This document shows, one piece after another, positions 11,241 to 20,350 of a DNA stretch of 21,520 nucleotides. Origin of the DNA: Smittium culicis (taxonomy: Eukaryota; Kickxellomycota; Harpellomycetes; Harpellales; Legeriomycetaceae); the NCBI GenBank assembly GCA_001970855.1, contig LSSN01005648.1, positions 1 through 21,520 of the forward strand. Reading direction: 5' to 3'. The first letter of the stretch is position 1, and each line of letters starts with the position of its first letter. The notes beneath the pieces were generated by a model, which worked only from the letters and a program-made list of their open reading frames with translations, had not been told where the DNA came from and searched no databases. The position numbers and the translations under genes are program-made.

Positions 11241-12272
11241 ATGGTAGGCCTGATATATGCTGCGACAAACAGGCACGCTTTGTCAGTATTTTTTGGGTAT
11301 GTGTCTATTTTCACGTCAGCGATAATAAACTTTCCTCAAATAATTAAAAATTACAAAAACAAGAATGGCGACTCTTTGTCTATAGCGATGTTGTGGATAT
11401 GGCTTGCTGCAGATATGCTTAACTTTGTGGGGTCGGTAATGCAGAACATCATATTTACAGCGATTCTACAGGCTCTATACTACCTCATCACGGATATAAT
11501 CATAACTGTACAGGCATATTACTATAAAATATATTACGAAGATGGGGTCAAAATATCATCTCGAATTAATGGAATTAGTATCAGCAGCGTTTCTTTAAAT
11601 ATATCACAATCTTTTACAAATTTTTCAAACATTGACTTTTTTCCCGAAGAAGAAGTTATTATTTACAAAGATAGCGACACCTTATCATACGGTGCAATTG
11701 AAGATTCTGATTCTTGTGAAGTAATTTTTGATGACTTTAAGGACCGTAGATATAACGACCGTAAACAACTTTTCATTATTACGATTACATCATTGGCGGT
11801 TCCTGTGGTTTCGTTATATTTGTTGTTACATAGCCTTTTAAGCGCAAACCCAAACGACGTAAGCTGAAAATCTAAATTGGATATATAGTTTTAAAGATAT
11901 AAAAAAAAAGTATTTTATCGTATCAGCTTTTATAAAACGTCTATTTTTATCCTAAATTAGATAATCGAATCGGTTGGTGACTTGGATCTTTGGCCACAGG
12001 TATTTGGATATGCCAGTTTGATTTTGTACCTTGGATCAAGACTTCCACAAATATTGAGAAACAAGAAGGCCAAATCTTGCGATGGACTATCAATGAAAAT
12101 GTTTATATTCTCAATAGTATCTAACAATGCCTTTACTTTATCGTTTTTTGCAGAATCGGGCGAGCTGTCGCATATTATACCATCTCTTTCATGGATATTG
12201 TGTTCAATATTCTCGCCGTTCTTGGACTTATTTATTTGCTACCAATTTTTCAAATACAGCAAGAGGCTATGA
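11241..12272 (+). CDS. PQ-loop membrane transporter, Ypq1/PQLC2-like (paralog 2), two exons
   Basis: Exons 11241-11858 and 11961-12272 join in phase 0 to give 309 residues. Landmarks are RH at 11-12, FFGY at 17-20, Pro-Gln at 32-33, IKNYKNKNGDS, WIW, and the TM3 signature QNIIFTAI. A loop follows that is acidic and Ser-rich, then TM4. The second half has LWPQVFGY from residue 216, Pro-Gln at 235-236, GLS and a DLFICYQ ending. Both PQ motifs are intact. The start is the first ATG after an in-frame TGA at 11157. It reads most like paralog 3 in the first half (SAI, GDS, LWIW, GSVMQ). Expected role, from the family only: export of cationic amino acids across the vacuolar membrane. The loop between TM3 and TM4 differs almost completely from the sisters except for a SYGA motif. 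Confidence 0.85.
11859..11960 (+). other. intron of PQ-loop gene 2
   Basis: 102 bases, donor GTAAGC after AACGAC, acceptor AAATTAG, with a CTAAAT word just before the acceptor as in gene 1. The intron carries an in-frame TGA three codons in. Removing it joins codon 206 to ATAATCGAATCG in phase 0. The position corresponds to the introns in genes 1 and 3. Confidence 0.8.
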
Positions 12273-12840
12273 TTAGATCATTGGATTTATAATCACATTT
12301 ATTTATATGCTTACACGTATTTGTTGCAATTAGATTTATAGATTTATATATTTAGTGAATATATTTACTATTTTAATTATATCCATTTTATAGAGGTAAT
12401 AATTTTATTCAGATATTAATTCATTCAGATACAATCTAAATATTATTTCTTTTTTTATAAATGAGGGAAATTTCCAGGACCTTTAATTAAGCACAAGTAC
12501 TAAAATTTTAGAATATTAACCTACTAGTGTGGGTAATAATGTTAAAACTCCACTACCATTCTGTATCATTATTTCGTCGATTAATAGCATATGTGTGGTT
12601 GATAATTTTCATCATTATCAACATATGTTTTAGAAAGAAATTTATCATTTTTGAATTGGCAGAATCAATATAAAATGCCTTATGATAAATAAATAGATAT
12701 ACTTTAGATACTTTATATTAATAAAAAAATGTAACTGATTGAGTACTTGCATAAAAAAAAGTTTATGGATTTATTTTAACTGAATTGGCGTTATTGTAAC
12801 AGAAATGATTGGATTTTCAATGGTTATATATTCGTTATAT

Positions 12841-12875
12841 ATATGGGAGATTCTTTTGAAGAGCGGACCATTTTC
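12841..12875 (+). repeat. scrap of dispersed repeat A (palindrome centre and right arm)
   Basis: ATATGGGAGATTCTTT is identical over 16 bases to 6411-6426 in the full palindrome. It is followed by TTGAAG and ATTTT words that match the right arm with gaps. The rest of the element is not recognisable here. Confidence 0.45.
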
Positions 12876-13444
12876 ATTCATATCTTTCCTTCACTTCAAA
12901 ATTTATTTGGGGCTTAAATTCAATTAGTGTATAATATCTAATGGACTAAAAAATTAAATTATTATTTAGTCAAATTGGAAAAAGTATGTATTTATTTATG
13001 CCATTATTAAGTATAAATAGCAGGATATGTTGCTAGTGCATCTAAAAATGTACAGCTTATAATCTCTATTATCCCACAGAAAAAAAAAATTACAAGATCA
13101 TTATACTAAAGTTGTTTGAAGCTTTAGAAATAATTTGATATAATATTAGTAAGAGTGATAATTGAGTTTTAATTAGCTCTTTTAATAGAACAGTCAAATA
13201 AATATATAATTCTTTAAAATTTTTCTAGTTGATATTTTTTAATTTGAATATATATGATTTGGTAAAAATAGCATATATAATCGATTTCTATAATCTAGAA
13301 AATATTGTGTATTATCATGGATTAATGTTTGAAATTTTTCCTTAATAATCTAAGAAAAATTCTGGTGTATGCTGCATGGAATCTTTGGTTAAATTTAAAT
13401 GAAATTCACTGTGTGAGCTGAAATATGGGTAGCTAGACATATAG

Positions 13445-13465
13445 ATAAATAAATAAATAAATAAA
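13445..13465. repeat. ATAA tetranucleotide microsatellite
   Basis: Five perfect copies of ATAA plus one base (13445-13465), flanked by GAT on both sides. A simple repeat, likely to vary in length. Confidence 0.8.
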
Positions 13466-13500
13466 GATTATGTTGGTTAAAAATATATTTAAACCATAAT

Positions 13501-14650
13501 TTATTATGCATGTAAGAAAGCTATTGTGTTCTGGTGCGTTTGTACTTGTATTTGCTAGTTATTTAATTGTTAATCGTGGATGCTTTGATTGTTTTCATTA
13601 TTCGAAGAATCAAATGCGTTTGCTCAGGTGACTCTAACTATTTTAATTGAAAGAAATGACTCTATCGAATAAAACAGGAGTGTTATTTTATTTAATCGCT
13701 TTATTATTTAGAAGCAAGTAAGCAAAATGAATTTCTTTCAGTATAGTATTGTTATGGTATAAATGATTGGTTGGTGGTGTGATTGCTAAATTGGTAGAAA
13801 TGTCGCTGAATATATGGAAGCATTGGAGATTAGTCAGCCAGGTCTTTAAATGACATCAAGGCAGAAACTGGGCTACTATCCAAATTTCCATGCCCTATTT
13901 AGCTTAACAAATGTTATATTTACCGATATAGGTTTCAAATGCCCAGCATTTGAAACTCAATCGCGAAAAAAGCAAATTCATTGTTAGTTAAATTTCGATG
14001 TGAGGGATTGCTAAAAAATTAATCACTAAGGGGGAAGCTTTGTTTACTTTAATCAGCTTTTACTCTTGATAGGCTTGAGAAAAGGCCTCAAATTAAGACC
14101 GAAATTGGCTGGATGATTGTTTTTTGTACAATCAAGGAGCTACAAAGCCAAAATCTGGAAATAATGTTTCAAGCTTAATAACATTGCCACTGAAATCGCT
14201 TTTTATTAGAATATAGTATTAAGTATTTGCAAATGTAAATATTTTGCTGTTTCTCCCTGCCAATACAGGGCCTGGGAATTAAAGTCGACTATGAAATACC
14301 GACTCATCTTCCGTTTTTTTACAGTACTCTATTTCCTGTTGCGGAATTGACTAAAATCATTGGCGTATGAATTTCCTCTCTTTTGGATTATAGCCAGACT
14401 CGCTTTCTATATTGGCTTGTAATTTACAAATCGGCTTTTTTTTTTGCATAATTGAAATAAAGTTTAGTATTAAATGTAATCTTAATAATTACTCACTAAA
14501 ATACTTCGTTTCTGTTAATTGTCACTATTTATTTCTGCCCTCATTTGCTTCAAATGTGCAGCCATTTTTGACCTAATAAATACCAGCCAAAAAATGAGGA
14601 GCTAAAAAAGCTACATTGTATAAATTCAAGCCAAACTGCATTTTGGCGCA
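13501..14650. other. less AT-rich spacer patch with clustered hairpins, no intact gene
   Basis: This stretch has visibly more G and C than its surroundings. Short protein-like readings occur on the + strand, for example around 13790-13990 and 14085-14180 (the latter with KRPQIKTEIGW), but each is broken by stops within a few dozen codons and I recognise no family. Inverted repeats cluster here: 13932-13956 (perfect 11-bp arms), 14105-14151 (TTGGCT/AGCCAA enclosing GATTGT/ACAATC), 14256-14271 (CCCTG/CAGGG) and 14417-14429 (TTGTAA/TTACAA). A decayed gene or transposon is possible. Confidence 0.4.
13932..13956. repeat. perfect 11-bp inverted repeat with 3-base loop
   Basis: GTTTCAAATGC and its exact reverse complement GCATTTGAAAC are separated by CCA. 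The core words TTTCAAATG and CATTTGAAA recur, in the opposite order, in the hairpin at 16671-16702 on the other side of gene 3. There is no T-run after it and no transcription unit ends here that I can see. Confidence 0.6.
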
Positions 14651-14990
14651 CTAATAATAAAAAATTTTTATATTTTTATATTTCACTCCTATTTTCTTGA
14701 AATTGTGTGATCTTTTGGTGACTCCCTTGATTAAGCGAGACTACACTCCCTTTTCGAACTATTTCCTCACAAAGCATTCAACCCCCCTCCCCCCAATACA
14801 TAAATTCCTACTATTCTTGATACATACCTTTTTTTATCAGCAACCTTTTACATACTAGATTTAATTTTTTCCCGTTGTACCTCCAAATTCTAAATAATTG
14901 TACTAATATATTATAAATACTCTTGATCTATCCATTCTAGATATAATCAAATACATTCGACACTCCTTTCTATCTTTATCTATACCTACA
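14651..14990 (+). promoter_or_regulatory. promoter and 5' region of PQ-loop gene 3
   Basis: The strand becomes strongly pyrimidine-rich: CTTTTCGAACTATTTCC, then two C-runs near 14782-14795. A TATAAATA box lies at 14912-14919, about 70 bases before the ATG, and the last 40 bases form a CT-rich leader (CACTCCTTTCTATC) typical of expressed fungal genes. This is the best promoter in the window. Genes 1 and 2 have weaker versions. Confidence 0.5.
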
Positions 14991-15994
14991 ATGATATTTA
15001 TTACTACCACATCTCCTATTAGACATGTTATATCCCAATTTTTTGGATATCTATCATTACTCTTTTCTGCTATTGTAACCATCCCTCAAGTATATGAAAA
15101 CTATGTAAACAAGAGCGGCGATTCTGTCTCAATGATTATGCTTTGGATTTGGGTGGTTGCCGACTTGTTGAATTTTGCTGGTTCAGTTATGCAAGGAATT
15201 ATTTTCACTGCGATCGTCCAAGCTTTATACTTTTTATTGACTGATATTATTATCATAACCCAAACATACTACTATCGCTTTTATTATAAGGATGGAAAAC
15301 TTTTACAATCGGACTCCGAAGAAACAATAGCCCAAAGTCAACAGCTCATTGCACCCAACGATAATAGCTCCTCAAATATCAACTCTACCACCACTTCATA
15401 CGGTGCTGTGCAAGCAACTGATTCTGGAAGCTCTAATTCTATTCCGTCTCCTGCCACTCATTCCATGTCAAAAAGAATCAATACTCTACTTTTCAAAACA
15501 TCTGTTATATTTGCTATGATCGTAGTCTTTTATTTCTACTCCGTGGGAATAGACATGGTACTTATTTTTTACACATTTAAGACATTATTGATCCACTTTT
15601 TTCCATTTACTCTTTATTGTCCCCATACGATAAATTTACCCTAACTAACAATTACTTTTTTTTTTACCTCCTGAAATAATTCGACATTTAGACATTCACA
15701 AACGATTATGAACTTAGTTTTTGGCCTCAACTGTTTGGCTACCTTAGCGCATTACTTTACGCCTTTTCAAGAGTTCCTCAAATAATGCAAAACTACAAAA
15801 CTAAATCCGTTGAAGGCCTATCAATAATCATGTTTGCGCTAACACTCGCTTCAAACATCGCATACATAATATCCTTCTTCGCCGAATCAACCGAGCTGGA
15901 TCATATAATCCCTGCTTTACCTTGGATACTTGGCTCTGCCGTATCCCCATTTTTAGACATTATTATCTTTTATCAGTTTTACATCTATAGATAA
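14991..15994 (+). CDS. PQ-loop membrane transporter, Ypq1/PQLC2-like (paralog 3), two exons
   Basis: Exons 14991-15557 and 15692-15994 join in phase 0 to give 289 residues. Landmarks are RH at 11-12, FFGY at 17-20, Pro-Gln at 32-33, YVNKSGDS, WIW, and the TM3 signature QGIIFTAI. A Ser/Thr/Asn-rich loop follows, about 20 residues shorter than in the sisters, then TM4. The second half has FWPQLFGY from residue 199, Pro-Gln at 218-219, SVEGLS, PW and a DIIIFYQ ending. Both PQ pairs are intact. Unspliced, exon 1 would run through a hydrophobic tail to TAA at 15644 and the second half would lie in another frame, so an ORF-only reading splits the gene in two. Codons use C in the third position more than genes 1 and 2. 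Family role: vacuolar/lysosomal cationic amino acid export; the substrate here is not shown by sequence. Confidence 0.87.
15558..15691 (+). other. intron of PQ-loop gene 3
   Basis: 134 bases, donor GTACTT after GACATG, acceptor CATTTAG, with CTAACTAAC near 15642 as a candidate branch region. The length is not a multiple of three, so the two exons lie in different frames of the genomic DNA. Splicing restores one frame, codon 189 to ACATTCACAAAC, in phase 0. The preceding VGI(D/E) residues align with gene 1, showing the intron site is shared. Confidence 0.8.
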
Positions 15995-16021
15995 AATGTA
16001 AATAGAACAATATTCATTATC

Positions 16022-16027
16022 AATAAA
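16022..16027 (+). terminator. candidate polyadenylation signal of gene 3
   Basis: AATAAA 28 bases after the stop codon of gene 3, in an A-rich context. It is placed as expected for a eukaryotic 3' end, but such words are common in AT-rich DNA. Confidence 0.3.
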
Positions 16028-17990
16028 GAAAACTAGAAAAAATTAAGCCCCCCCAAGCTGATACACCTGAATTTATTCTCTATTCGTTCTCATATTAAAT
16101 ATTGGCTGATCTTTAACTTTTTCTCGTCCAACACTCTTAAAAAAAGGAATTTATTAATTCGTTTATTGTTTATAAGCACATTAATTATTTACTAATATGA
16201 TTCAATATATCAATATCGTGTAAAATCTTGGAATTATATTATTTTAGTTGAACTCAGTTGGCTAGATTTGCAGGATTAAAAATAATCTACCTCCCATGAA
16301 AGAGTTAAAATGTTAAAGATAATGCTTGTTTGTGATATCACATCTTCTTAAACCATGCTTCACGCTCATCGTCACATGCTTAAACTGCCTATCCTCCACC
16401 TACTTAATAAAAATTTCTATATTCCAATTTTTTTTTTCACTATCTTTATCATTTTTAATATTTTAAAAAGTAGTTAGTGAGATATTTTAAGTCTAATTCT
16501 AGTTTACATTTTATGAGTGCACTATAAATTCTTGTCATTTGCACCTTACTTGTCAATACTAATCATAGAAATTAAAAACTATAAAACGTATCCGAAAAAC
16601 ATGACTTGGAATATATATAATTCATAGTTATACTTATTGTTCTTCAGGGGAACAAGATGAATTAGGACGGCCATTTGAAAATTAAAATGACTTTTCAAAT
16701 GGTGCCTTGACATTTTCTAATCTCCAAAAATTAAATTTGCATTACATTACCATTTTTTATATAGATTCATATCGATAGATTCTAGGGATTATACTTTATA
16801 AGCCATTTTGCTCTTGGTGAACCAATTTATAGCTTTCGTGCGATGTGATTGCAAAAAATAGCGCAATAAAATTTGTAAATGTATACTATTATTATATTAC
16901 AATATGTGTACAGTAACAAATGCATTTTATTATTATTTCACCTCCATTGAAATGAAAAAAGCAAAGATTGATAATTTCTCGACATTCCTTTAATAATACA
17001 TATCATATTTTAGTTAGTTTTATTATTTAAATTTATCGTTATAATATATTAATCTAAGAGGCCTAACAGCATCTATCGCTTAGTTACCACTGATATCACT
17101 ATAATTTAAACACACACCACCCTTCCCTCCCAACCTCATTTCCAAAATCTGACGATACTTTTACAATTAATCAAACCGAAAAATAGAAATATTCAAGCAT
17201 AGCACTTACCCAATATAAATTCATACTTCACATGAAAGCCCGAAAAGATTATAAGCTACAAAGAGTTTCTAAATAAATCTTTTAAGAAATCGGGAATATC
17301 AAATACCTCGACAGCACTTGCAAAAATTTTCGGATAATCTATTTAAAGATACAAAATTTGGTTAAAATGGTTTATTAATAATATTTTTTTGACGAAAAAT
17401 TCGCCAAATTTTATTTCAATGTGACCATGAAAGATATTTACTCTCCTTAAATAAACAGAAATACTTTTTGTGAACTCTAAAAGATTCACATTTACCGCAA
17501 TATTCGCTATTACTCCGGTTTGAATTTTTTTTTGTTATGAGTTGTTAGATTTACTATCATTCACAATCAAAGAATTTTCCATCATAAAGATAAAAATTGA
17601 CTATTCAGATCCACCAAAGAAGATGGATCCTGAGTTAGAAGGCTTAACCTAAATTGTTATTGCGAATCAAAAAAAAAAAAAACAGTGGCTACGTACACAT
17701 CATAGATTAAAGCATTTGATAGATAATCCTGCTTAAATCAGCTTGGGATGATTGATGAATCTATATAAAGTATCAACATTAACGCATCAAATTCACTCGT
17801 TCTCCTCATGTTTCCAGAATCCTTTAATTAAATTTAAGGGATGACCGTCAAAGTATAATAACTAATGATAATATTTAAATAAACAACTTGCACCATGAAT
17901 GTAGTTTCTTTAGAAATATTACCACTCTCCTGTTCAGTCAATCAGTTCAATATTTTGAATCGTAAATATAGTAGCATTCTCCAGAGATAC
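16028..17990. other. AT-rich spacer downstream of gene 3, no gene recognised
   Basis: No intact gene. The stretch contains the hairpin at 16671-16702. A pyrimidine/AC-rich tract at 17110-17145 (CACACACCACCCTTCCCTCC) looks like a promoter, but the ATGs after it open only very short frames (for example 14 codons from 17232). A run of seven Cs occurs near 16048 and an A14 tract near 17668. No fourth PQ-loop copy or remnant was found. Confidence 0.45.
16671..16702. repeat. perfect 11-bp inverted repeat with 10-base loop
   Basis: CCATTTGAAAA (16671-16681) and its exact reverse complement TTTTCAAATGG (16692-16702). It lies about 680 bases after the stop of gene 3 and shares its CATTTGAAA/TTTCAAATG words with the hairpin at 13932-13956. 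Confidence 0.6.
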
Positions 17991-18971
17991 TCAAACGAAA
18001 AGTTCAATAGGAACTGATAAGATTGCACAACATATTCCACAAATTGCTTTCAAAATAAGTGCAGAATACACATTGCGAAAACAATCACTTATATTATGTG
18101 TTAATCTACTACAAAAAGTACGGGAATTCTCACCAAGAAGTTTATAGTGAAAATAGAAAGATATTAATACCAGATCGAAGCTACTGTTACGTAGACAACC
18201 CATATAAAATTACATCCGAAACAAAAAATCTAGAGTATTGATTAATACTAACAAAAAATGCTCAATCTCGAAAAATAAAAATAAAAAAGCTCTTTAGCAA
18301 TTAAATCTTGAATAATTGATTCAGGAAACTCTGTTAATTTTATAATGTAAAAGAAGTACTATCCAAGAACAAACTGGAAAATAATAAATAATAAATAAAT
18401 AAAACACATAAAAAATATTTGAAAAAAATTTCAAATAAAAACATACCAGTAAAAAATTACTCCAATTTATAATAAATCGTAAATACGTCAATTCGAGCAG
18501 GTGATTAAACTGCACTCAACAAAAATCTGATAATGATCACCGATCAATTACTTAACAACATCTCCCAATGAATTCAGGAACTATATCAAATCGTCCGCTA
18601 ATAACACTTTCCAGTGCGTCTCCAGCGGCCCAGTATACAACTTGAAAAAAAAAATTATGTGACTGAAAACGAAAAAAAAAAAACTACTAACATCGAAACT
18701 TCACTTTAGAGATCTAGTAAAATACACAATTTCCAATAGCCGTACTCCATATGTGCGGCAATTGATGCTTTATGGTGACTCTGACTGCTTCTCAGAGTTC
18801 AATAACTCACCCAAAAGTCATGGTAACATCACAGCTTTCAATTATACCCCCAAGTAACAAGGATCAGGGAGCTGAATGATCTCAGTGCGATATCTAGAAA
18901 TTGGTGATCGACGAAAATTTGCCAACATTTAATCTAGAAAAAAAAAAAACTAAATCGTTAAATTAATTTGA
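17991..18971 (-). other. protein-like islands on the minus strand, possible exons of an unknown or dead gene
   Basis: Several minus-strand readings have mixed, protein-like composition and sit next to poly(T)-YAG or CAAG ends that resemble splice acceptors. They are 18943-18855 (starts after a T12-CTAG; contains IFVDHQFLDIALRSF), roughly 18795-18725 (contains VTIKHQLPHIWSTAIGNC), 18644-18552 (after T-tract-CAAG; contains WAAGDALESVISGRFD, ends TAA) and an ATG frame 18203-17991. A GTGAGT donor lies at 18810-18805. I could not join these in one frame and recognise no family. On the + strand this would be the 5' flank of the LINE remnant. Chance readings cannot be excluded. Confidence 0.2.
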
Positions 18972-19695
18972 GAGACTGTAAACATCCTGAAATTCATGAT
19001 GAAAAGTGTGGTAGTGACTGTTCCCAAGAAGGGTGAAATGAAGGATCTCAAAAAATTTTATCGGATTATCGCTGATCCCTACACTCATCAAGCATATGAA
19101 AAAGATTTTGGCTACAAAACTTGCTACAATCAACAAGAAATATCATATTCTAGCAAAATATATATATATATATTTCACAAAAACCAAGAGCCTTCGGGCA
19201 AAGCCACCGCTCTATACAAAATAATGATGCTTCAAAAAGTAAGAAACTCACAATATTCGAACTACGGTATAGACTATAGCAAGGTACACTATATGAATAT
19301 TAATTTAACATTTTTATACAAGCTCCTTTGAATCGATATCAGCGATAAATTGCTAAAAAAATATCATCAGGACGCACAAAAAACTCAAAATCACATTTAG
19401 GATCGGTTAAAAATTCTCAGAACCCTCCAAATATCTCTTTGGATTACGATTAGCTCGTTTCCCCTTACCAATTTTATTAAATTTTTTTATTAGTGAAGTT
19501 TTTAAGAGAATATCAGGCATGGAAGATACTGGACTACAAATTAAAATACTAGAACTACTGTTTGCCGAATATAAAGCTTCAATACGACACCACAGAAAAT
19601 CAGAATACCTTAATAGATGCCATCTCTGGGTATCCGGAAACCTACTAAACAGTTTAGAATGCCTACAAGCGTGTGATAATTACTATAACATATGA
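18972..19695 (+). pseudogene. decayed non-LTR (LINE) retrotransposon reverse transcriptase fragment
   Basis: The first part reads in one frame (18972-19331): VPKKGEMKDL at 19020-19049 matches the conserved PKKGD-(x)-NYR region of LINE reverse transcriptases. It is followed by GKATALYKI (19197-19223), as in the GQATALYEI region, and by GIDYSKV (19266-19286), the motif A area. From about 19327 similarity continues in another frame, broken by TAA at 19354 and 19408: FRIG, KFSEPSKYL, then GLRLARFPLP (19441-19470) where an active enzyme has GLRQGCPLSP, and LLFAEY (19555-19572) where the catalytic site is FADD. It ends at TGA 19693. A TA microsatellite (around 19157-19173) has expanded inside it. 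The frameshift, stops and lost motif C aspartates show it is inactive. Endonuclease and 3' parts are not recognisable. Confidence 0.72.
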
Positions 19696-20105
19696 CTAAT
19701 AGACCTGTCTGTAACTGCGGTGGCGGAATGTTAGCACAACGGACCATTGAATCCACTTGTGCTATACAAATAATCACAAATTGAGTGTGAATGTTACTAT
19801 AAACCACAAAAAAATGAAGGCTCAGAAGGCAATTAATGATTTATTATATTTTTTTAACCACTAAGACGTGCTTACCAAACTAAAAATTCGGTTTATCAAT
19901 TCGGTCCTGCTATAAATTTGGGCTATTTTTGCGAGACCTTCGGTATGAGAAATTTGATTTAACTTCATTCAGATTATCATTGATCAGGAAACCTAATGGG
20001 TTTCGAAGGTCGAAAAAAATGACACAATAAAGCTTATCCAAAATTAAATGTGCATATTATCAGTTTTCCTGCGAACCAGCTCCTTATTAAGGCCCATAAA
20101 TTTAC
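19696..20105. other. spacer after the LINE remnant, nothing recognised
   Basis: Possible eroded 3' continuation of the LINE (a CNCGGG-like reading near 19715 on the + strand), but no poly(A) tail, zinc-knuckle or RNase H motif can be supported. Confidence 0.4.
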
Positions 20106-20350
20106 CTGGGTTGACTGGATGCTCCAGGCGGATCAATAAATACTGTCTCAAAATCGCTAATTGTTAAATTTTGATTTTTTTCATCACGAGAAAGGTAAAA
20201 AATTGCAATTCTAAAATATAAAACTAAGCTATTAGCCGAAAATTTAGAAATATATGCATTTGGGTAGGCCTCACCGCAATGCATCCTTAACGTAGGATTA
20301 GAATTCTGAACTTCGAAAGAATGCAAACCAACAGCTACTAAATTGGTCAA
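20106..20350 (-). other. possible exon of an unrecognised gene, minus strand
   Basis: An 81-codon minus-strand reading with mixed composition (for example SNPTLRMHCGEAYPNAYISK and SRDEKNQNLTISDFETVF). Its right end is CCCAG followed by GTAAAT, a good splice-donor match. It begins at TTG rather than ATG, so it would have to be an internal exon, with the AG of GGCTTTGGCTAG just upstream as a possible acceptor. No family is recognised and the next exon was not found. The islands at 17991-18943 are on the same strand. Confidence 0.25.

Larger units (their letters stand above)
12273..13500. other. AT-rich spacer after PQ-loop gene 2
   Basis: No gene recognised. It holds a scrap of repeat A at 12841-12875 and an ATAA microsatellite at 13445-13465, both listed separately. 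Otherwise it is AT-rich DNA with frequent stops in all frames. Confidence 0.5.

Noticed and set aside
13780..13855. Possible tRNA gene: TTGCTAAATTGG near 13784 resembles a tRNA A box.
   Set aside because: No matching acceptor stem, no anticodon stem and no GTTCGA-type B box at the right distance.
15785..15994. A separate 69-residue protein starting at the ATG at 15785.
   Set aside because: Coding similarity extends upstream of that ATG (WPQLFGY, SRVPQ) to the splice acceptor at 15691, so this is the end of gene 3, not its own gene.
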